A DNA stretch of 64,000 nt from an uncultured Bacteroidota bacterium (GTDB taxonomy: Bacteria; Bacteroidota; Bacteroidia; Flavobacteriales; Flavobacteriaceae), in contig CACJHI010000009.1 of assembly GCA_902593165.1 (NCBI GenBank), positions 1 through 64,000 on the forward strand. The letters are read 5' to 3'. The position numbers were made by a program, and so were the translations under genes. Shown here piece by piece: positions 24,890 to 34,723 of the stretch (positions within the stretch are counted from its first letter, which is position 1; each line of letters opens with the position of its first letter). The notes under the pieces are model-generated. The model was not told the origin of the DNA. It saw only the letters and a program-made list of their open reading frames with translations, and ran no database searches.

Positions 24890-25972
24890 ATGGAAAATAA
24901 AAAAGAATATCGTAACTGGCTTGATCAAATGAATCTAGATCATCCACTTGTTATAGCTGGCCCATGTAGTGCTGAGACTGAGGAACAAGTCTTAAAAATT
25001 GCGCATGAATTAAAAGATAGCGACGTAACTGCATATCGTGCTGGAATTTGGAAGCCAAGAACTAGACCTGGAATGTTTGAAGGGGTTGGAGCTATTGGTT
25101 TGAAGTGGCTTCAAAAAGTTAAAAAAGAAACGGGACTCATGTTAGCAACAGAAGTTGCTAATTCTGTTCATGTTGATCTTGCACTAGAGCATGATGTAGA
25201 TATATTATGGATAGGAGCTCGATCAACTGTTAGCCCTTTTATTGTTCAAGAAATTGCAGATGCACTTAAAGGAACAGATAAAATAGTTTTAATTAAAAAC
25301 CCAGTAAATCCCGACCTTTCGTTATGGATGGGAGGTATTGAGAGAATATATACTGCTGATATAAAAAATATTGGAGTAATTCATAGAGGTTTTTCATCTT
25401 ATGATAAATCAAAATATAGGAATAATCCTGAATGGCAAATCGCTGTTGAATTTCAAAATAATTTTCCAGATATTCCACTAATATGTGACCCTTCTCATAT
25501 AGCAGGAAGAAGAGATTTAATCTTTGATTTAAGTCAAACTTCACTTGACTTAAATTATGACGGATTAATGATTGAATCTCATTGGGATCCAGATAATGCT
25601 TGGAGTGATGCAGCGCAACAAGTAACTCCAGAACGATTAATTGAGATAATGAGAGACCTCAAGATTAGAGATAAAACATCGCAAGGGGAAGACTACCAGA
25701 ATAAACTTAATAACTTAAGATCACAAATTGATGCAGCTGATCAAAATTTATTGACAACTCTTGGAAAGAGAATGGAAGTTGCTAAAGGTATTGGAAAACT
25801 AAAGTCTGAGAATAACGTGGCTATTCTTCAAAATAAAAGATGGAATGAAATTTTAGGGAAGATGATTCTAGATGGCGAAGACCATGGTTTAAGTGAAGAA
25901 TTTATTTTAAGAATTTTCAAAGCAATTCATCAAGAGTCAATTAATAATCAAAAAAAAATACTAAATAAATAA
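24890..25972 (+). CDS. DAHP synthase / chorismate mutase fusion
   Basis: This 360-residue bifunctional enzyme joins the first shikimate step to the first Phe/Tyr branch step. Residues about 15-260 are a type I-beta DAHP synthase: PLVIAGPCSAET, GIWKPRTRPGMFEGVG, TEVANSVHVDLA, LIKNPVNPDLSLW, ICDPSHIAGRRD. After a linker, residues about 270-360 are an AroQ-type chorismate mutase (LRSQIDAADQNLLTTLGKRM). In this fused class the mutase domain commonly gives feedback control of the synthase. It completes the enzyme set made by this attenuated operon. Confidence 0.95.
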   Translation: MENKKEYRNWLDQMNLDHPLVIAGPCSAETEEQVLKIAHELKDSDVTAYRAGIWKPRTRPGMFEGVGAIGLKWLQKVKKETGLMLATEVANSVHVDLALEHDVDILWIGARSTVSPFIVQEIADALKGTDKIVLIKNPVNPDLSLWMGGIERIYTADIKNIGVIHRGFSSYDKSKYRNNPEWQIAVEFQNNFPDIPLICDPSHIAGRRDLIFDLSQTSLDLNYDGLMIESHWDPDNAWSDAAQQVTPERLIEIMRDLKIRDKTSQGEDYQNKLNNLRSQIDAADQNLLTTLGKRMEVAKGIGKLKSENNVAILQNKRWNEILGKMILDGEDHGLSEEFILRIFKAIHQESINNQKKILNK

Positions 25973-25981
25973 TTCAAAAAA

Positions 25982-27163
25982 ATGTTATCAGATAAAATTA
26001 ATTCTTTACCAATTTCTCAAACTGTAGCAATGACTGCAAAAGCCCATGATCTAAAAAATCAAGGAGTTGATGTTATTACTTTAAGTGCTGGTGAACCAGA
26101 CTTTGACATACCTGATTATATTAAAGAGGCTGCTGTAAATGCTATTAATGAAAATTATCATAAATATTCTCCAGTTGACGGATTCCTAGATTTAAAAAAA
26201 GCAATTTGTAAAAAGTTTAAGAGAGATAATAACTTAGATTATAATACAGATCAGATTGTAGTTTCTACCGGAGCAAAACAATCAATTGCAAATGTATGTA
26301 TGTCATTAATAAATAAAGGTGATGAAGTAGTTATTCCTACACCTTATTGGGTAAGTTATAGTGCAATGGTTTCTCTAGCAGATGGAATTCCAGTTTTTGT
26401 TCATCCTAATGAGGATGCTAACTATAAGGTTACTGCAGCACAGATCGAATCAGCTATCACTGATAAAACTAAAATGATAATGCTAAACTCACCTAATAAC
26501 CCAAGTGGTTCTGTATTTACAAAGGAGGAGTATCTGGAATTTTCAAAAGTGCTTATGAAGTATCCTAAGATAATAGTTGTTTCAGATGAAATTTATGAAC
26601 ATATAAATTATGGAGTTGAAAGTGTAAGTTTTGCGTCTTTGCCTGGAATGTATGAAAGGACAGTTACTGTAAATGGGATATCGAAAGCCTTTGCAATGAC
26701 TGGATGGAGAATAGGCTACCTTGGAGCTCCAAAGATTCTAGCTAAGGCATGTAATAAAATGCAAGGCCAGATTACCAGTGGTGCAAATTGTATTGCTCAA
26801 AGAGCTGCAATTACAGCACTAGAAGAGTCGCCAAATAGAATAAAATATATGGTTGATGAATTTAAAATTAGACGAGATTTAATTATCGATCTAGTAAATC
26901 AGATTAATGGTTTTAATGTAAAGCAGCCTCCGACTGGAGCTTTCTATATTTTTCCAGAAGTTTCTCAGCTTTTTGGAAAGACCTTTGATGGGCATTTAGT
27001 TAATAATGCTAATGATTTATCAATGCTAATTCTTGAAAAAGCTCATGTAGCAACTGTCCCTGGAGATGCCTTTGGATACCCCCATTGTATAAGGATTTCA
27101 TATTCTGCATCACGTGAACAAATAAAAGAGGCTATTAGTAGAATTAAAGAATTATTAACTTGA
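25982..27163 (+). CDS. Class I aminotransferase (aspartate/aromatic)
   Basis: This 393-residue PLP aminotransferase has TLSAGEPDFDIPDYI at the start, STGAKQSIANVC, MLNSPNNPSGSVF, SDEIYEHI and the PLP lysine in NGISKAFAMTGWRIGY. Its place after pheA, tyrA and DAHPS/CM suggests that it makes Phe and Tyr from their keto acids, though the same fold also serves Asp. It overlaps rsmG by four bases (TTGA). Confidence 0.9.
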   Translation: MLSDKINSLPISQTVAMTAKAHDLKNQGVDVITLSAGEPDFDIPDYIKEAAVNAINENYHKYSPVDGFLDLKKAICKKFKRDNNLDYNTDQIVVSTGAKQSIANVCMSLINKGDEVVIPTPYWVSYSAMVSLADGIPVFVHPNEDANYKVTAAQIESAITDKTKMIMLNSPNNPSGSVFTKEEYLEFSKVLMKYPKIIVVSDEIYEHINYGVESVSFASLPGMYERTVTVNGISKAFAMTGWRIGYLGAPKILAKACNKMQGQITSGANCIAQRAAITALEESPNRIKYMVDEFKIRRDLIIDLVNQINGFNVKQPPTGAFYIFPEVSQLFGKTFDGHLVNNANDLSMLILEKAHVATVPGDAFGYPHCIRISYSASREQIKEAISRIKELLT

Positions 27164-27783
27164 TAGATCTCGATAAACACTTTTCTAAGATATCTCAGGA
27201 TCAGCTTAAAAAATTTAATAGTTTAATCCAATTATATAAAAGTTGGAATTCAAAAGTTAACCTTATATCTCGAAAAGATATTGATAATCTGTATGTAAAT
27301 CATATACTTCATTCTCTTTCAATTGCTAAGATCCATGAATTCATAGACGATACAGATGTTCTTGATGTTGGAACAGGAGGAGGGCTTCCAGGCATACCTC
27401 TGGCTATTCTTTTCCCAAAAGTAAATTTTACACTACTAGATAGCATTTCAAAAAAAATTAAAGTTGTAGAAGATATATCTAAGCAGTTGTCTCTAACCAA
27501 TGTAAGAACTGTCAATGATAGAGCTGAAAATCATAACCTAAAGTATGATTTTATAATTTCAAGAGCCGTATCTAAAATGGATGGATTTTATTCAATGGTT
27601 AATAAGAATATTAAATTAAAATCAAGAAGTAATATACCTAATGGAATAATTTCTCTTAAGGGTGGAGACTTGGAAGATGAACTAAAGAACTTCAATGATT
27701 ATAAGATATTTGAAATATCAGAATTTTTTTCAAATGATTTTTTTAAAACAAAAAAGATAGTCTTTATCCCTTACTCTAATTAA
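27160..27783 (+). CDS. rsmG: 16S rRNA (guanine-N7) methyltransferase RsmG
   Basis: RsmG (GidB) methylates a guanine of the 16S rRNA 530 loop. The 207-residue product has LYKSWNSKVNLISRKD, YVNHILHSLSIAK, the SAM motif VLDVGTGGGLPGIPLAILFP, and VNDRAENH...SRAVS. The start is TTG at 27160, overlapping the TGA of the aminotransferase; the family N-terminus fits this start. It is a passenger in the aromatic operon. Confidence 0.94.
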   Translation: MIDLDKHFSKISQDQLKKFNSLIQLYKSWNSKVNLISRKDIDNLYVNHILHSLSIAKIHEFIDDTDVLDVGTGGGLPGIPLAILFPKVNFTLLDSISKKIKVVEDISKQLSLTNVRTVNDRAENHNLKYDFIISRAVSKMDGFYSMVNKNIKLKSRSNIPNGIISLKGGDLEDELKNFNDYKIFEISEFFSNDFFKTKKIVFIPYSN

Positions 27784-27794
27784 TTAGAATAACA

Positions 27795-28505
27795 ATGAAT
27801 TTAATTAATCATCTCCTTATCACAATATCTGTTATAATTATTATTGGTTGCAATAATAAAACAAGTAAGAGTATTGAGACTAGAAGTATTAATCAAGATG
27901 AAGAGATTTTAAATCAGGATGAAGAGGTTTTAAATCAAGAGATTAAAGAAGAGTTTAAATTAACAGATGATAACGTAATTGATTTTCTTTTTGAATATGA
28001 AAAAAATAACAAAGAGAATAAGGTAAGAATATACACTAATTATGGTGAAATAGATGTTTTATTATTTTCAAACACACCTTATCATAGATCAAATTTTATT
28101 TATTTAACTAAATCAAACTATTTTGAAGGCACGCAGTTTTATAGAGTAGTTAATGACTTTGTGATACAAGCAGGAAACAGCGATAATATTAAAACTTCTT
28201 TAAAAAGACAAAAAATTGGCAAGTACCTTTTGCCTAATGATTTCAATAAGGGACATACTCATAAAAGAGGTATGATAAGTATGCCAAGTAGTTCAATTGA
28301 TAATCCATATAAAATGGCATCACCTTATGAATTTTTTATAGTTCAAAAAAAAGATGGAGCTCATCATCTGGATGGAAATTATACAATTTTTGGAACTGTT
28401 ATTAATGGGATGGAAATTGTAGATATAATTGCAAATCTTCCAACTGACGAGAGAGATTGGCCATTAAATAATGTCTACATCAATAAAGTTGAAATAATCA
28501 ATTAA
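27795..28505 (+). CDS. Cyclophilin-type peptidyl-prolyl isomerase, lipoprotein
   Basis: This 236-residue lipoprotein (signal peptide ending IGC, Cys19) has a short acidic linker with an imperfect 7-residue repeat NQDEEIL/NQDEEVL, then a cyclophilin domain: VRIYTNYGEIDVLLF, FYRVVNDFVIQAG, HKRGMISMPSS, FFIVQ and FGTVINGMEIVD. The usual catalytic Arg of FHRV appears as YRV, so isomerase activity is likely. It should fold proteins at the envelope. It ends the aromatic operon and shares TTAA with pruA. Confidence 0.88.
   Translation: MNLINHLLITISVIIIIGCNNKTSKSIETRSINQDEEILNQDEEVLNQEIKEEFKLTDDNVIDFLFEYEKNNKENKVRIYTNYGEIDVLLFSNTPYHRSNFIYLTKSNYFEGTQFYRVVNDFVIQAGNSDNIKTSLKRQKIGKYLLPNDFNKGHTHKRGMISMPSSSIDNPYKMASPYEFFIVQKKDGAHHLDGNYTIFGTVINGMEIVDIIANLPTDERDWPLNNVYINKVEIIN
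27891..27941 (+). repeat. 21-base tandem repeat in the PPIase linker
   Basis: Two 21-base units (27891-27911 and 27912-27932), differing at two positions, are followed by a partial third unit. They encode the NQDEEIL/NQDEEVL linker repeat, so length variation among relatives is likely here. Confidence 0.8.
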
Positions 28506-30127
28506 CCCATAAAAGGATATTTGAAGTCTTTGGGTGGAACAAAAACCTCTTTAATTAATCTAGGCGAGACCCATCTTAAAAGATTTAGATAAGATCCTGC
28601 TTTATCATTTGTCCCTGATCCTCTAGCTCCACCAAACGGTTGTTGTCCAACAACTGCTCCAGTACATTTATCATTTATGTAGAAATTACCAGCACAATTT
28701 TTTAATTTGTTTACAGCATCACTTAGTATGTATCTGTCCTCACAAAAAACTGCACCAGTTAGAGCATATTCAGAAGTTTCATCAACAATCTTTAAAGTCT
28801 CATCCCATTTATTATCATCATATTCATAAATTGTAACTACTGGTCCAAATAATTCTGTCTCCATAGAATAGTATTTTGGATTTGAAGTTTTGATTACTGT
28901 AGGTTCTATAAAATATCCTTTTGATTTGTCGTAGCCACCTCCAATAATTACCTCAGCATCTTTATCAGATTTTGCATTTTCAATAGCCACAACAAGTTTA
29001 TCAAATGATCCTTCATGAATTACAGCAGTCATAAAATTTTTAAAATCCTCTGGGCTACCCATTTTAATTTTTGCAATCTCACTTTTTAACTTCTTGAAAA
29101 ATTCTGTAGACTTTGAAGAAGGCACATAAACTCTTGATGCTGCTGAACACTTTTGACCTTGAAATTCAAATGCTCCTCTTATTACTGCAGTAACAAACTC
29201 ATCCATATCAGCAGATTTATGACCAATAATAAAGTCTTTACCTCCTGTTTCACCAACAATTCTTGGATAAGAATTATAGTTTTCAATATTACCACCTATC
29301 TTTTTCCATAAGCCTTTAAAAACTGAAGTAGATCCAGTGAAATGTATACCTGCAAAATGTTTTGACTCAAGAATGGTATTAGTAATCATTTCAGGATCAC
29401 CATAAACTGCATTAATTACTCCATCGGGAAGGCCAGCTTCTCTAAATACATCTATAACTATCTTAGCTGAAAATATCTGGTGATCACTAGGTTTCCATAC
29501 AACAGTATTTCCCATCATTGCAGCACTACCCGGAAGATTACCTGAGATAGCAGTAAAATTGAAAGGCGTCACAGCATATACAAATCCTTCTAGTGGTCTG
29601 TATCCTAATCTATTCCAAACTCCTGAGTCTGATTTTGGTTGTTGACTGTATATATGTTGCATACTGTAAACATTAAACTTTAAAAAGTCAACTAATTCAC
29701 ATGCAGCATCAATCTCAGCTTGAAATATTGTTTTTGACTGAGCTAGCATAGTAGCGGCATTAATTCTATCTCTATATGGACCAGCAACAAGTTCTGCAGC
29801 TTTTAGAAATATTGCTGCTCTTTCTTCCCATCTCATACCAGCCCACTTTTCTTTTGCATCTAGAGCAGATTTTACAGCCATCTCAACATGTTTTTTTTCT
29901 GCTAAATAATATTTACCAAGTATATGTTTATGATCATGAGGGGGAGACATGTTTGATGTCTTTGAACTTTCAATAAATTTCCCTCCAATCCACATCTTAA
30001 CATCAGTTGTTGAATTCTTTAGAGTCTTGTATGTTGCTAGAACTGATTCTTTTTCAGGACTATTTGGCTTGTAATTTTTAATAGGCTCATTTACTGGAAC
30101 TGGAACATTAACTATAGAGTTATTCAT
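28502..30127 (-). CDS. pruA: L-glutamate gamma-semialdehyde dehydrogenase
   Basis: This 541-residue aldehyde dehydrogenase oxidises pyrroline-5-carboxylate (as the semialdehyde) to glutamate in proline breakdown. It has the YAVTPFNFTAISGNL cofactor region, HFTGSTSVFKGL, VGETGGKDFIIG with the general-base Glu, the catalytic Cys in GQKCSAASR, and ELFGPVVTIY. The size and FEFQGQKCSA motif match the stand-alone P5C dehydrogenase. No proline dehydrogenase gene is in the window. Confidence 0.94.
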   Translation of the reverse strand: MNNSIVNVPVPVNEPIKNYKPNSPEKESVLATYKTLKNSTTDVKMWIGGKFIESSKTSNMSPPHDHKHILGKYYLAEKKHVEMAVKSALDAKEKWAGMRWEERAAIFLKAAELVAGPYRDRINAATMLAQSKTIFQAEIDAACELVDFLKFNVYSMQHIYSQQPKSDSGVWNRLGYRPLEGFVYAVTPFNFTAISGNLPGSAAMMGNTVVWKPSDHQIFSAKIVIDVFREAGLPDGVINAVYGDPEMITNTILESKHFAGIHFTGSTSVFKGLWKKIGGNIENYNSYPRIVGETGGKDFIIGHKSADMDEFVTAVIRGAFEFQGQKCSAASRVYVPSSKSTEFFKKLKSEIAKIKMGSPEDFKNFMTAVIHEGSFDKLVVAIENAKSDKDAEVIIGGGYDKSKGYFIEPTVIKTSNPKYYSMETELFGPVVTIYEYDDNKWDETLKIVDETSEYALTGAVFCEDRYILSDAVNKLKNCAGNFYINDKCTGAVVGQQPFGGARGSGTNDKAGSYLNLLRWVSPRLIKEVFVPPKDFKYPFMG

Positions 30128-30209
30128 AACATAATTTTTGGTTATCTAAATTAGTTTAAATTGATAATAATTTTAATAAAAATACTTTTTTTTCTTGATG
30201 TGTTATTAT

Positions 30210-30217
30210 TAAATTTG
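30210..30217 (+). promoter_or_regulatory. Probable -7 element of the nqr operon
   Basis: TAAATTTG matches TAnnTTTG, 22 bases before the nqrA ATG. A T-run (30186-30193) lies where a -33 TTTG would be expected. The 109-base gap to pruA holds no other structure that I can see. Confidence 0.55.
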
Positions 30218-30239
30218 CGACATAAATTATTAATAATTG

Positions 30240-31589
30240 ATGTCTACAGACATAAGCATTAGAAATGGTGCTAACCTAAATCTTAAAGGACTTGCTTCAA
30301 TGGATCTTGAAGTCGCTAAAAAGAGCTTAAATTATGCTCTTAATCCTGATGACTTTTTTGGTTTAACTCCTCGTATGCTTGTCAAAGAAGGTGATCAAGT
30401 TTCTCTTGGTCAACCAATTTTTCACGATAAAAGTGACGAATCAATAAAAATAGCTTCTCCAGTAAGTGGTAAAATTATTGAGATAGTGAGAGGGGCTAAA
30501 AGAAAAATCCTTAATATTATAATCAAGAGAGAAGGTGATAGAATTGTTAATTTCAAGATTCCAGCTTTATCTAACATTGGTAAGGATAAAATCTTAGAAC
30601 TTCTTGTCGAATCATGTTCACTTGCTTTTATAAGACAGAGACCATACAATATAATTGCAAGACCAGATAGGCTCCCAAAATCTATCTTCGTATCAATTCA
30701 CTCAACTGCTCCATATGCTGCTGATTATGCTTTTATTTTGAAAAATAGAATGGATGAATTCCAAACTGGAGTTGATGTTATGAGTCGATTAATTGACAAA
30801 CCAATTAACCTCTCAATCTCTCATAATTGTGAAAGTGATTTTACTAGTCTTCAGAATGTAGATATATATAAAATTAAAGGCGCGCATCCTTCAGGAAATG
30901 AAAGTTTTCAGATCAATCGAATCGATCCATTAAACTCTGGAGAAATAGTATGGGTAATTAAACCCGAGGATCTCGCAAACATTGGATCTTTTTTTAAGAC
31001 AGGAATTTATAATCCTAAAAGAATCGTAGCTGTGTCTGGAGATTCCTTGAAATATCCTAAGTATTTTGATACCGTTATAGGGTCCTCTATTTCCACGTTA
31101 GTTGATTCAAAACAATTATCTAATGCAGAAGATTATAGGTTTATTAATGGTGATCCTTTATCGGGAACTAAAGTTCAATATTCAGATTTTTTAGGATTCT
31201 ATAATAACACCCTAAGTGTTATTAAGGAAGGAAACCAATTTAGAATGTTAGGATGGCTTCCTTTCTTGTATAATTCAGTTCCTAGTTTTTCTAAAACCTC
31301 ATTTTCATGGTTATTAGGAGGTGAAAAGAGGGTTAATACAAACCTTAACGGTGAAGAAAGAGCAATAGTTGTTACGGGAGAAATGGAAAAATATTTTCCA
31401 ATGGACATATTCCCTATGCAATTAATCAAAGCATGTATGAGAGGAGATATTGAAAAAATGGAATCTCTGGGTATATATGAAGTTGTCCCTGAAGATTTTG
31501 GTTTAGTTGATTTTTCTTGTACTTCAAAAATTGAAGCTCAAGAAATAGTTAAAAGTGGAATTCAAATTATGTTAAAAGAAGTGGGTTAA
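30240..31589 (+). CDS. nqrA: Na+-NQR subunit A
   Basis: NqrA is the large cytoplasmic-side, quinone-interacting subunit of the sodium-pumping NADH:quinone oxidoreductase. The 449-residue product starts ISIRNGANLNLKGLAS and has the biotinyl-lipoyl-like N-terminal part with KEGDQVSLGQPIF and SPVSGKIIEI, as in all NqrA. I chose the ATG at 30240; the TTG just before it adds one Met. The stop overlaps the nqrB ATG by one base (TAATG), and all six nqr genes follow without gaps. Confidence 0.96.
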   Translation: MSTDISIRNGANLNLKGLASMDLEVAKKSLNYALNPDDFFGLTPRMLVKEGDQVSLGQPIFHDKSDESIKIASPVSGKIIEIVRGAKRKILNIIIKREGDRIVNFKIPALSNIGKDKILELLVESCSLAFIRQRPYNIIARPDRLPKSIFVSIHSTAPYAADYAFILKNRMDEFQTGVDVMSRLIDKPINLSISHNCESDFTSLQNVDIYKIKGAHPSGNESFQINRIDPLNSGEIVWVIKPEDLANIGSFFKTGIYNPKRIVAVSGDSLKYPKYFDTVIGSSISTLVDSKQLSNAEDYRFINGDPLSGTKVQYSDFLGFYNNTLSVIKEGNQFRMLGWLPFLYNSVPSFSKTSFSWLLGGEKRVNTNLNGEERAIVVTGEMEKYFPMDIFPMQLIKACMRGDIEKMESLGIYEVVPEDFGLVDFSCTSKIEAQEIVKSGIQIMLKEVG

Positions 31590-32746
31590 TGGATTTTATT
31601 AGAAAACAAGTAGATGTACTAAAAAAACCTTTTACAAAGGGAGGTAAATTAGAAAAATTATATCCGGCATTTAATGCATTTGAAACAATGCTTTTTGTTC
31701 CTGATCACACAACCTCTAAAGGGTCTCATATTCGAGATGGTGTTGATTTAAAAAGAACAATGATAACAGTTATAATTGCTCTTGTACCAGCATTATTTTA
31801 TGGAATGTATAATACCGGTTATCAATATTTTATTCAGACTAATATTGAATTTACCTTTCTAGATGCTGTTTTACATGGAGCATATAAAATATTCCCAATG
31901 ATTGCGGTTTCTTATGCTGTTGGATTAGCTATTGAATTTGCATTTGCAGTTTATAGAAATCATCCAGTAAATGAAGGATATTTAGTAACAGGGCTGCTTA
32001 TACCAATGATAATGCCAATTGACATGCCTCTTTGGATGCTTGCTATATCAGTAGTATTTGCTGTATTAATTGCCAAAGAAGCTTTTGGTGGAACAGGAAT
32101 GAATATTTTAAATCCTGCTCTTACTGCAAGAGCCTTTGCATTTTTTGCTTATCCCACATTTATGTCAGGTGACAAAGTATGGGTTTCTGAGGCAACTAAT
32201 GTTGATGGAATTTCTGGTGAAACTATTTTAGGAACTTTAGCTGCTAATGGAGAAGTTGCATATTCATCAGCTAGTATGTTTATGGGTTCAATACCTGGAT
32301 CTGTTGCAGAGACTTCTGTTTTCTTTGTTTTGATTGGGGCATTACTTCTAATCATTACTGGAGTTGGTAGTTGGAGGATCATGTTAAGTGGAGTAATTGG
32401 AGCTTCTGTAGTTGGAATTTTATTTAATCTTTGGGGTGCAAATTCTCTGATGAGTTTTGAATGGTATAATCACCTTTTAGTTGGAGGCTTCGCATTTGGT
32501 ATTGTGTTCATGGCCACTGATCCTGTTTCAGCAGCTCAAACCACAAAAGGAAAATGGATATATGGATTCCTAGTTGGAGTATTCTGTATACTTATTAGAG
32601 TGTTTAATCCTGCTTATCCAGAAGGAGTAATGCTTGCAATTCTATTAATGAATGTTTTCGCTCCATTAATAGATCACTATGTTATAGAATCTAATGTAAG
32701 TATGAGAAGAAAAAGATGGCAAGGTGTAAAACTAAATACTACCTAA
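31589..32746 (+). CDS. nqrB: Na+-NQR subunit B
   Basis: NqrB is a membrane subunit with about ten helices that carries covalent FMN and riboflavin and is part of the sodium path. The 385-residue product has GVDLKRTMITVIIALVPAL, MNILNPALTARAFAFFAYP and the FMN attachment motif SGETIL with T212 as the expected acceptor (SGAT is more usual). The downstream apbE supplies the FMN transferase. Confidence 0.95.
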   Translation: MDFIRKQVDVLKKPFTKGGKLEKLYPAFNAFETMLFVPDHTTSKGSHIRDGVDLKRTMITVIIALVPALFYGMYNTGYQYFIQTNIEFTFLDAVLHGAYKIFPMIAVSYAVGLAIEFAFAVYRNHPVNEGYLVTGLLIPMIMPIDMPLWMLAISVVFAVLIAKEAFGGTGMNILNPALTARAFAFFAYPTFMSGDKVWVSEATNVDGISGETILGTLAANGEVAYSSASMFMGSIPGSVAETSVFFVLIGALLLIITGVGSWRIMLSGVIGASVVGILFNLWGANSLMSFEWYNHLLVGGFAFGIVFMATDPVSAAQTTKGKWIYGFLVGVFCILIRVFNPAYPEGVMLAILLMNVFAPLIDHYVIESNVSMRRKRWQGVKLNTT

Positions 32747-33462
32747 TGAATAGAGAATCAAATAAACATACATATATTTTTGCAACAATTATGGTTGTAT
32801 CTGTAGCTTCAGTATTATCGTTCACATCTGAGTCATTGAAGGATCTTCAGAATGCAAACATTAAAAAAGAGAAGATGCAAAATATACTCTCTTCAGTTGG
32901 AATCAATGTTAGTAGAGATGAATCAGAGTCACTATATGGTGATTACGTAAAAGAAGAACTTTCTTTAAAGTCTGATGGATCTGTCGACGATCAAGTAAAT
33001 GCTTTTAATATAAATCTTGCACTAGAAGTAAAGAAAGATAAAGATATTCAAAGGTTCCCTCTTTACATAGCTAATGTTGAAGATCAAAAATTCTATGTAA
33101 TACCACTCAGGGGAGCAGGTTTATGGGCAGAAATTTGGGGTTATATAGCTCTTAAAGATGATATTAATACTATAAAAGGAGTTTCTTTTGACCATAAGTC
33201 GGAAACTGCTGGACTTGGTGCTGAAATAACTGAAGACTGGTTTATAGATAGTTTTAATGACGAAAAAATAAATGACTCAGAGGGAAATTTTGTGGGAGTA
33301 TATCTAACAAAAACAAATAATGATCCAGGTAACTCCGATAAAATGGATAATGAAATTGATGCAATATCAGGAGCAACAATTACTGGTGATGGTGTATCTG
33401 ATATGATTATTGAAAGAATTGAAAATTATCTGCCATATTTTAATAGTTTAAATAATGAGTAA
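32746..33462 (+). CDS. nqrC: Na+-NQR subunit C
   Basis: NqrC has one N-terminal helix and a periplasmic FMN domain. The motif SGATIT near residue 208-213 gives T213 as the FMN attachment site. Other family blocks are LRGAGLWAEIWGYIAL and DHKSETAGLGAEI. I start at the ATG at 32746, coupled to the nqrB stop; an ATG at 32716 would add ten residues read from inside nqrB and is less likely. It overlaps nqrD by eight bases. Confidence 0.95.
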   Translation: MNRESNKHTYIFATIMVVSVASVLSFTSESLKDLQNANIKKEKMQNILSSVGINVSRDESESLYGDYVKEELSLKSDGSVDDQVNAFNINLALEVKKDKDIQRFPLYIANVEDQKFYVIPLRGAGLWAEIWGYIALKDDINTIKGVSFDHKSETAGLGAEITEDWFIDSFNDEKINDSEGNFVGVYLTKTNNDPGNSDKMDNEIDAISGATITGDGVSDMIIERIENYLPYFNSLNNE

Positions 33463-34102
33463 AGAAAAAGAGCCTTTATTTTCAAAAAAGAATAGAGCAT
33501 TGCTTACTGACCCATTGGATGATGATAATCCAATCACAGTTCAGGTTTTAGGTATTTGTTCTGCTCTTGCTATTACTGTTAAACTTGAACCTGCAGTCGT
33601 TATGACACTCTCAGTAATTTTTGTAATGGCAGCTGGAAATGTTATTGTTTCTATTTTAAGAAATGTTATACCAACAAGAATTAGAATTATTGTACAACTG
33701 CTAGTTGTAGCAACACTCGTTGCACTTGTTGATCAATTTTTAAAAGCCTATGCATACGATGTAAGTAAACAATTAGCAATCTTTATTGGACTAATAATTA
33801 CTAATTGTATAATAATGGGAAGGTTTGAGGCCTTTGCGCTTGGTAATGGTGTCTGGAAATCTTTTCTAGATGGAGTTGGAAATGCTGCTGGATATGGATG
33901 GATCTTAATTGTTGTTGCTTTTATTAGAGAATTATTTGGATCAGGAGAGCTTTGGGGTGTCCCAGTAATACCTCAATTTGTTTATGATTTAGGTTATCAA
34001 GATAATGGACTAATGTTGCTTTCTCCTATGGCATTAATTGTTGTTGGTGTTTATATTTGGATTCAAAGATATTATAACAGAAAACTAATAGAGAAAGATT
34101 AA
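33455..34102 (+). CDS. nqrD: Na+-NQR subunit D
   Basis: NqrD is a six-helix membrane subunit that, with NqrE, is homologous to RnfA/RnfE and holds a buried Fe centre between the two. The 215-residue product has DDDNPITVQVLGICSALAIT, FIGLIITNCIIMGRFEAFA with the Cys-containing half-motif, and GWILIVVAFIRELFGSGEL. It directly abuts nqrE. Confidence 0.95.
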   Translation: MSKEKEPLFSKKNRALLTDPLDDDNPITVQVLGICSALAITVKLEPAVVMTLSVIFVMAAGNVIVSILRNVIPTRIRIIVQLLVVATLVALVDQFLKAYAYDVSKQLAIFIGLIITNCIIMGRFEAFALGNGVWKSFLDGVGNAAGYGWILIVVAFIRELFGSGELWGVPVIPQFVYDLGYQDNGLMLLSPMALIVVGVYIWIQRYYNRKLIEKD

Positions 34103-34720
34103 ATGGAAGATTTAGCTAATTTATTTATTAAGAGTATTTTCATTGAAAATATGGTATTTGCATATTTCCTTGGAATGTGTTCATATCTTGCAGTTTCAAA
34201 GACTGTAAAAACAGCTGATGGTTTAGGTAAAGCAGTAATCTTTGTCTTAACAATATCTGTTCCAATTAATTATTTAATTGACCAGTATCTTTTAGCTCCT
34301 GGTGCCTTAACATGGATAGGACCTCAATTTCAAGATGTAAACTTATCTTTCTTAACATTCATAATGTTTATTGCTGTTATAGCATCAATGGTTCAATTAG
34401 TTGAAATGATTGTTGAAAAAGTTTCTCCTACTTTATATGGGAGTTTAGGAATATTTCTTCCACTAATTGCTGTAAACTGTGCAATACTTGGAGGCTCACT
34501 TTTTATGCAGCAAAAAGACTTTGTAAATACTTTTGAGTCAGCTGTCTACGGTTTTGGTTCAGGAATTGGTTGGTATTTAGCAATAGTTGCCATTGCTGCA
34601 ATTAGAGAAAAAATCACATATTCTAATATTCCAGATCCATTAAAAGGTCTGGGAATAACTTTTATTATCACTGGTTTAATGGCTCTAGGTTTCATGAGTT
34701 TTATGGGAATTAAAATTTAA
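34103..34720 (+). CDS. nqrE: Na+-NQR subunit E
   Basis: NqrE is the six-helix partner of NqrD. The 205-residue product starts [20 protein letters not shown] with [10 protein letters not shown], and has [17 protein letters not shown] with the second conserved Cys and [14 protein letters not shown]. It begins one base after the nqrD stop. Confidence 0.96.
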   Translation: MEDLANLFIKSIFIENMVFAYFLGMCSYLAVSKTVKTADGLGKAVIFVLTISVPINYLIDQYLLAPGALTWIGPQFQDVNLSFLTFIMFIAVIASMVQLVEMIVEKVSPTLYGSLGIFLPLIAVNCAILGGSLFMQQKDFVNTFESAVYGFGSGIGWYLAIVAIAAIREKITYSNIPDPLKGLGITFIITGLMALGFMSFMGIKI

Positions 34721-34723
34721 AAA

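Noticed and set aside
32716-32745. Longer nqrC start inside nqrB
   Set aside because: The ten extra residues do not look like an NqrC N-terminus; the ATG at 32746 is coupled to the nqrB stop and leads directly to the membrane helix.
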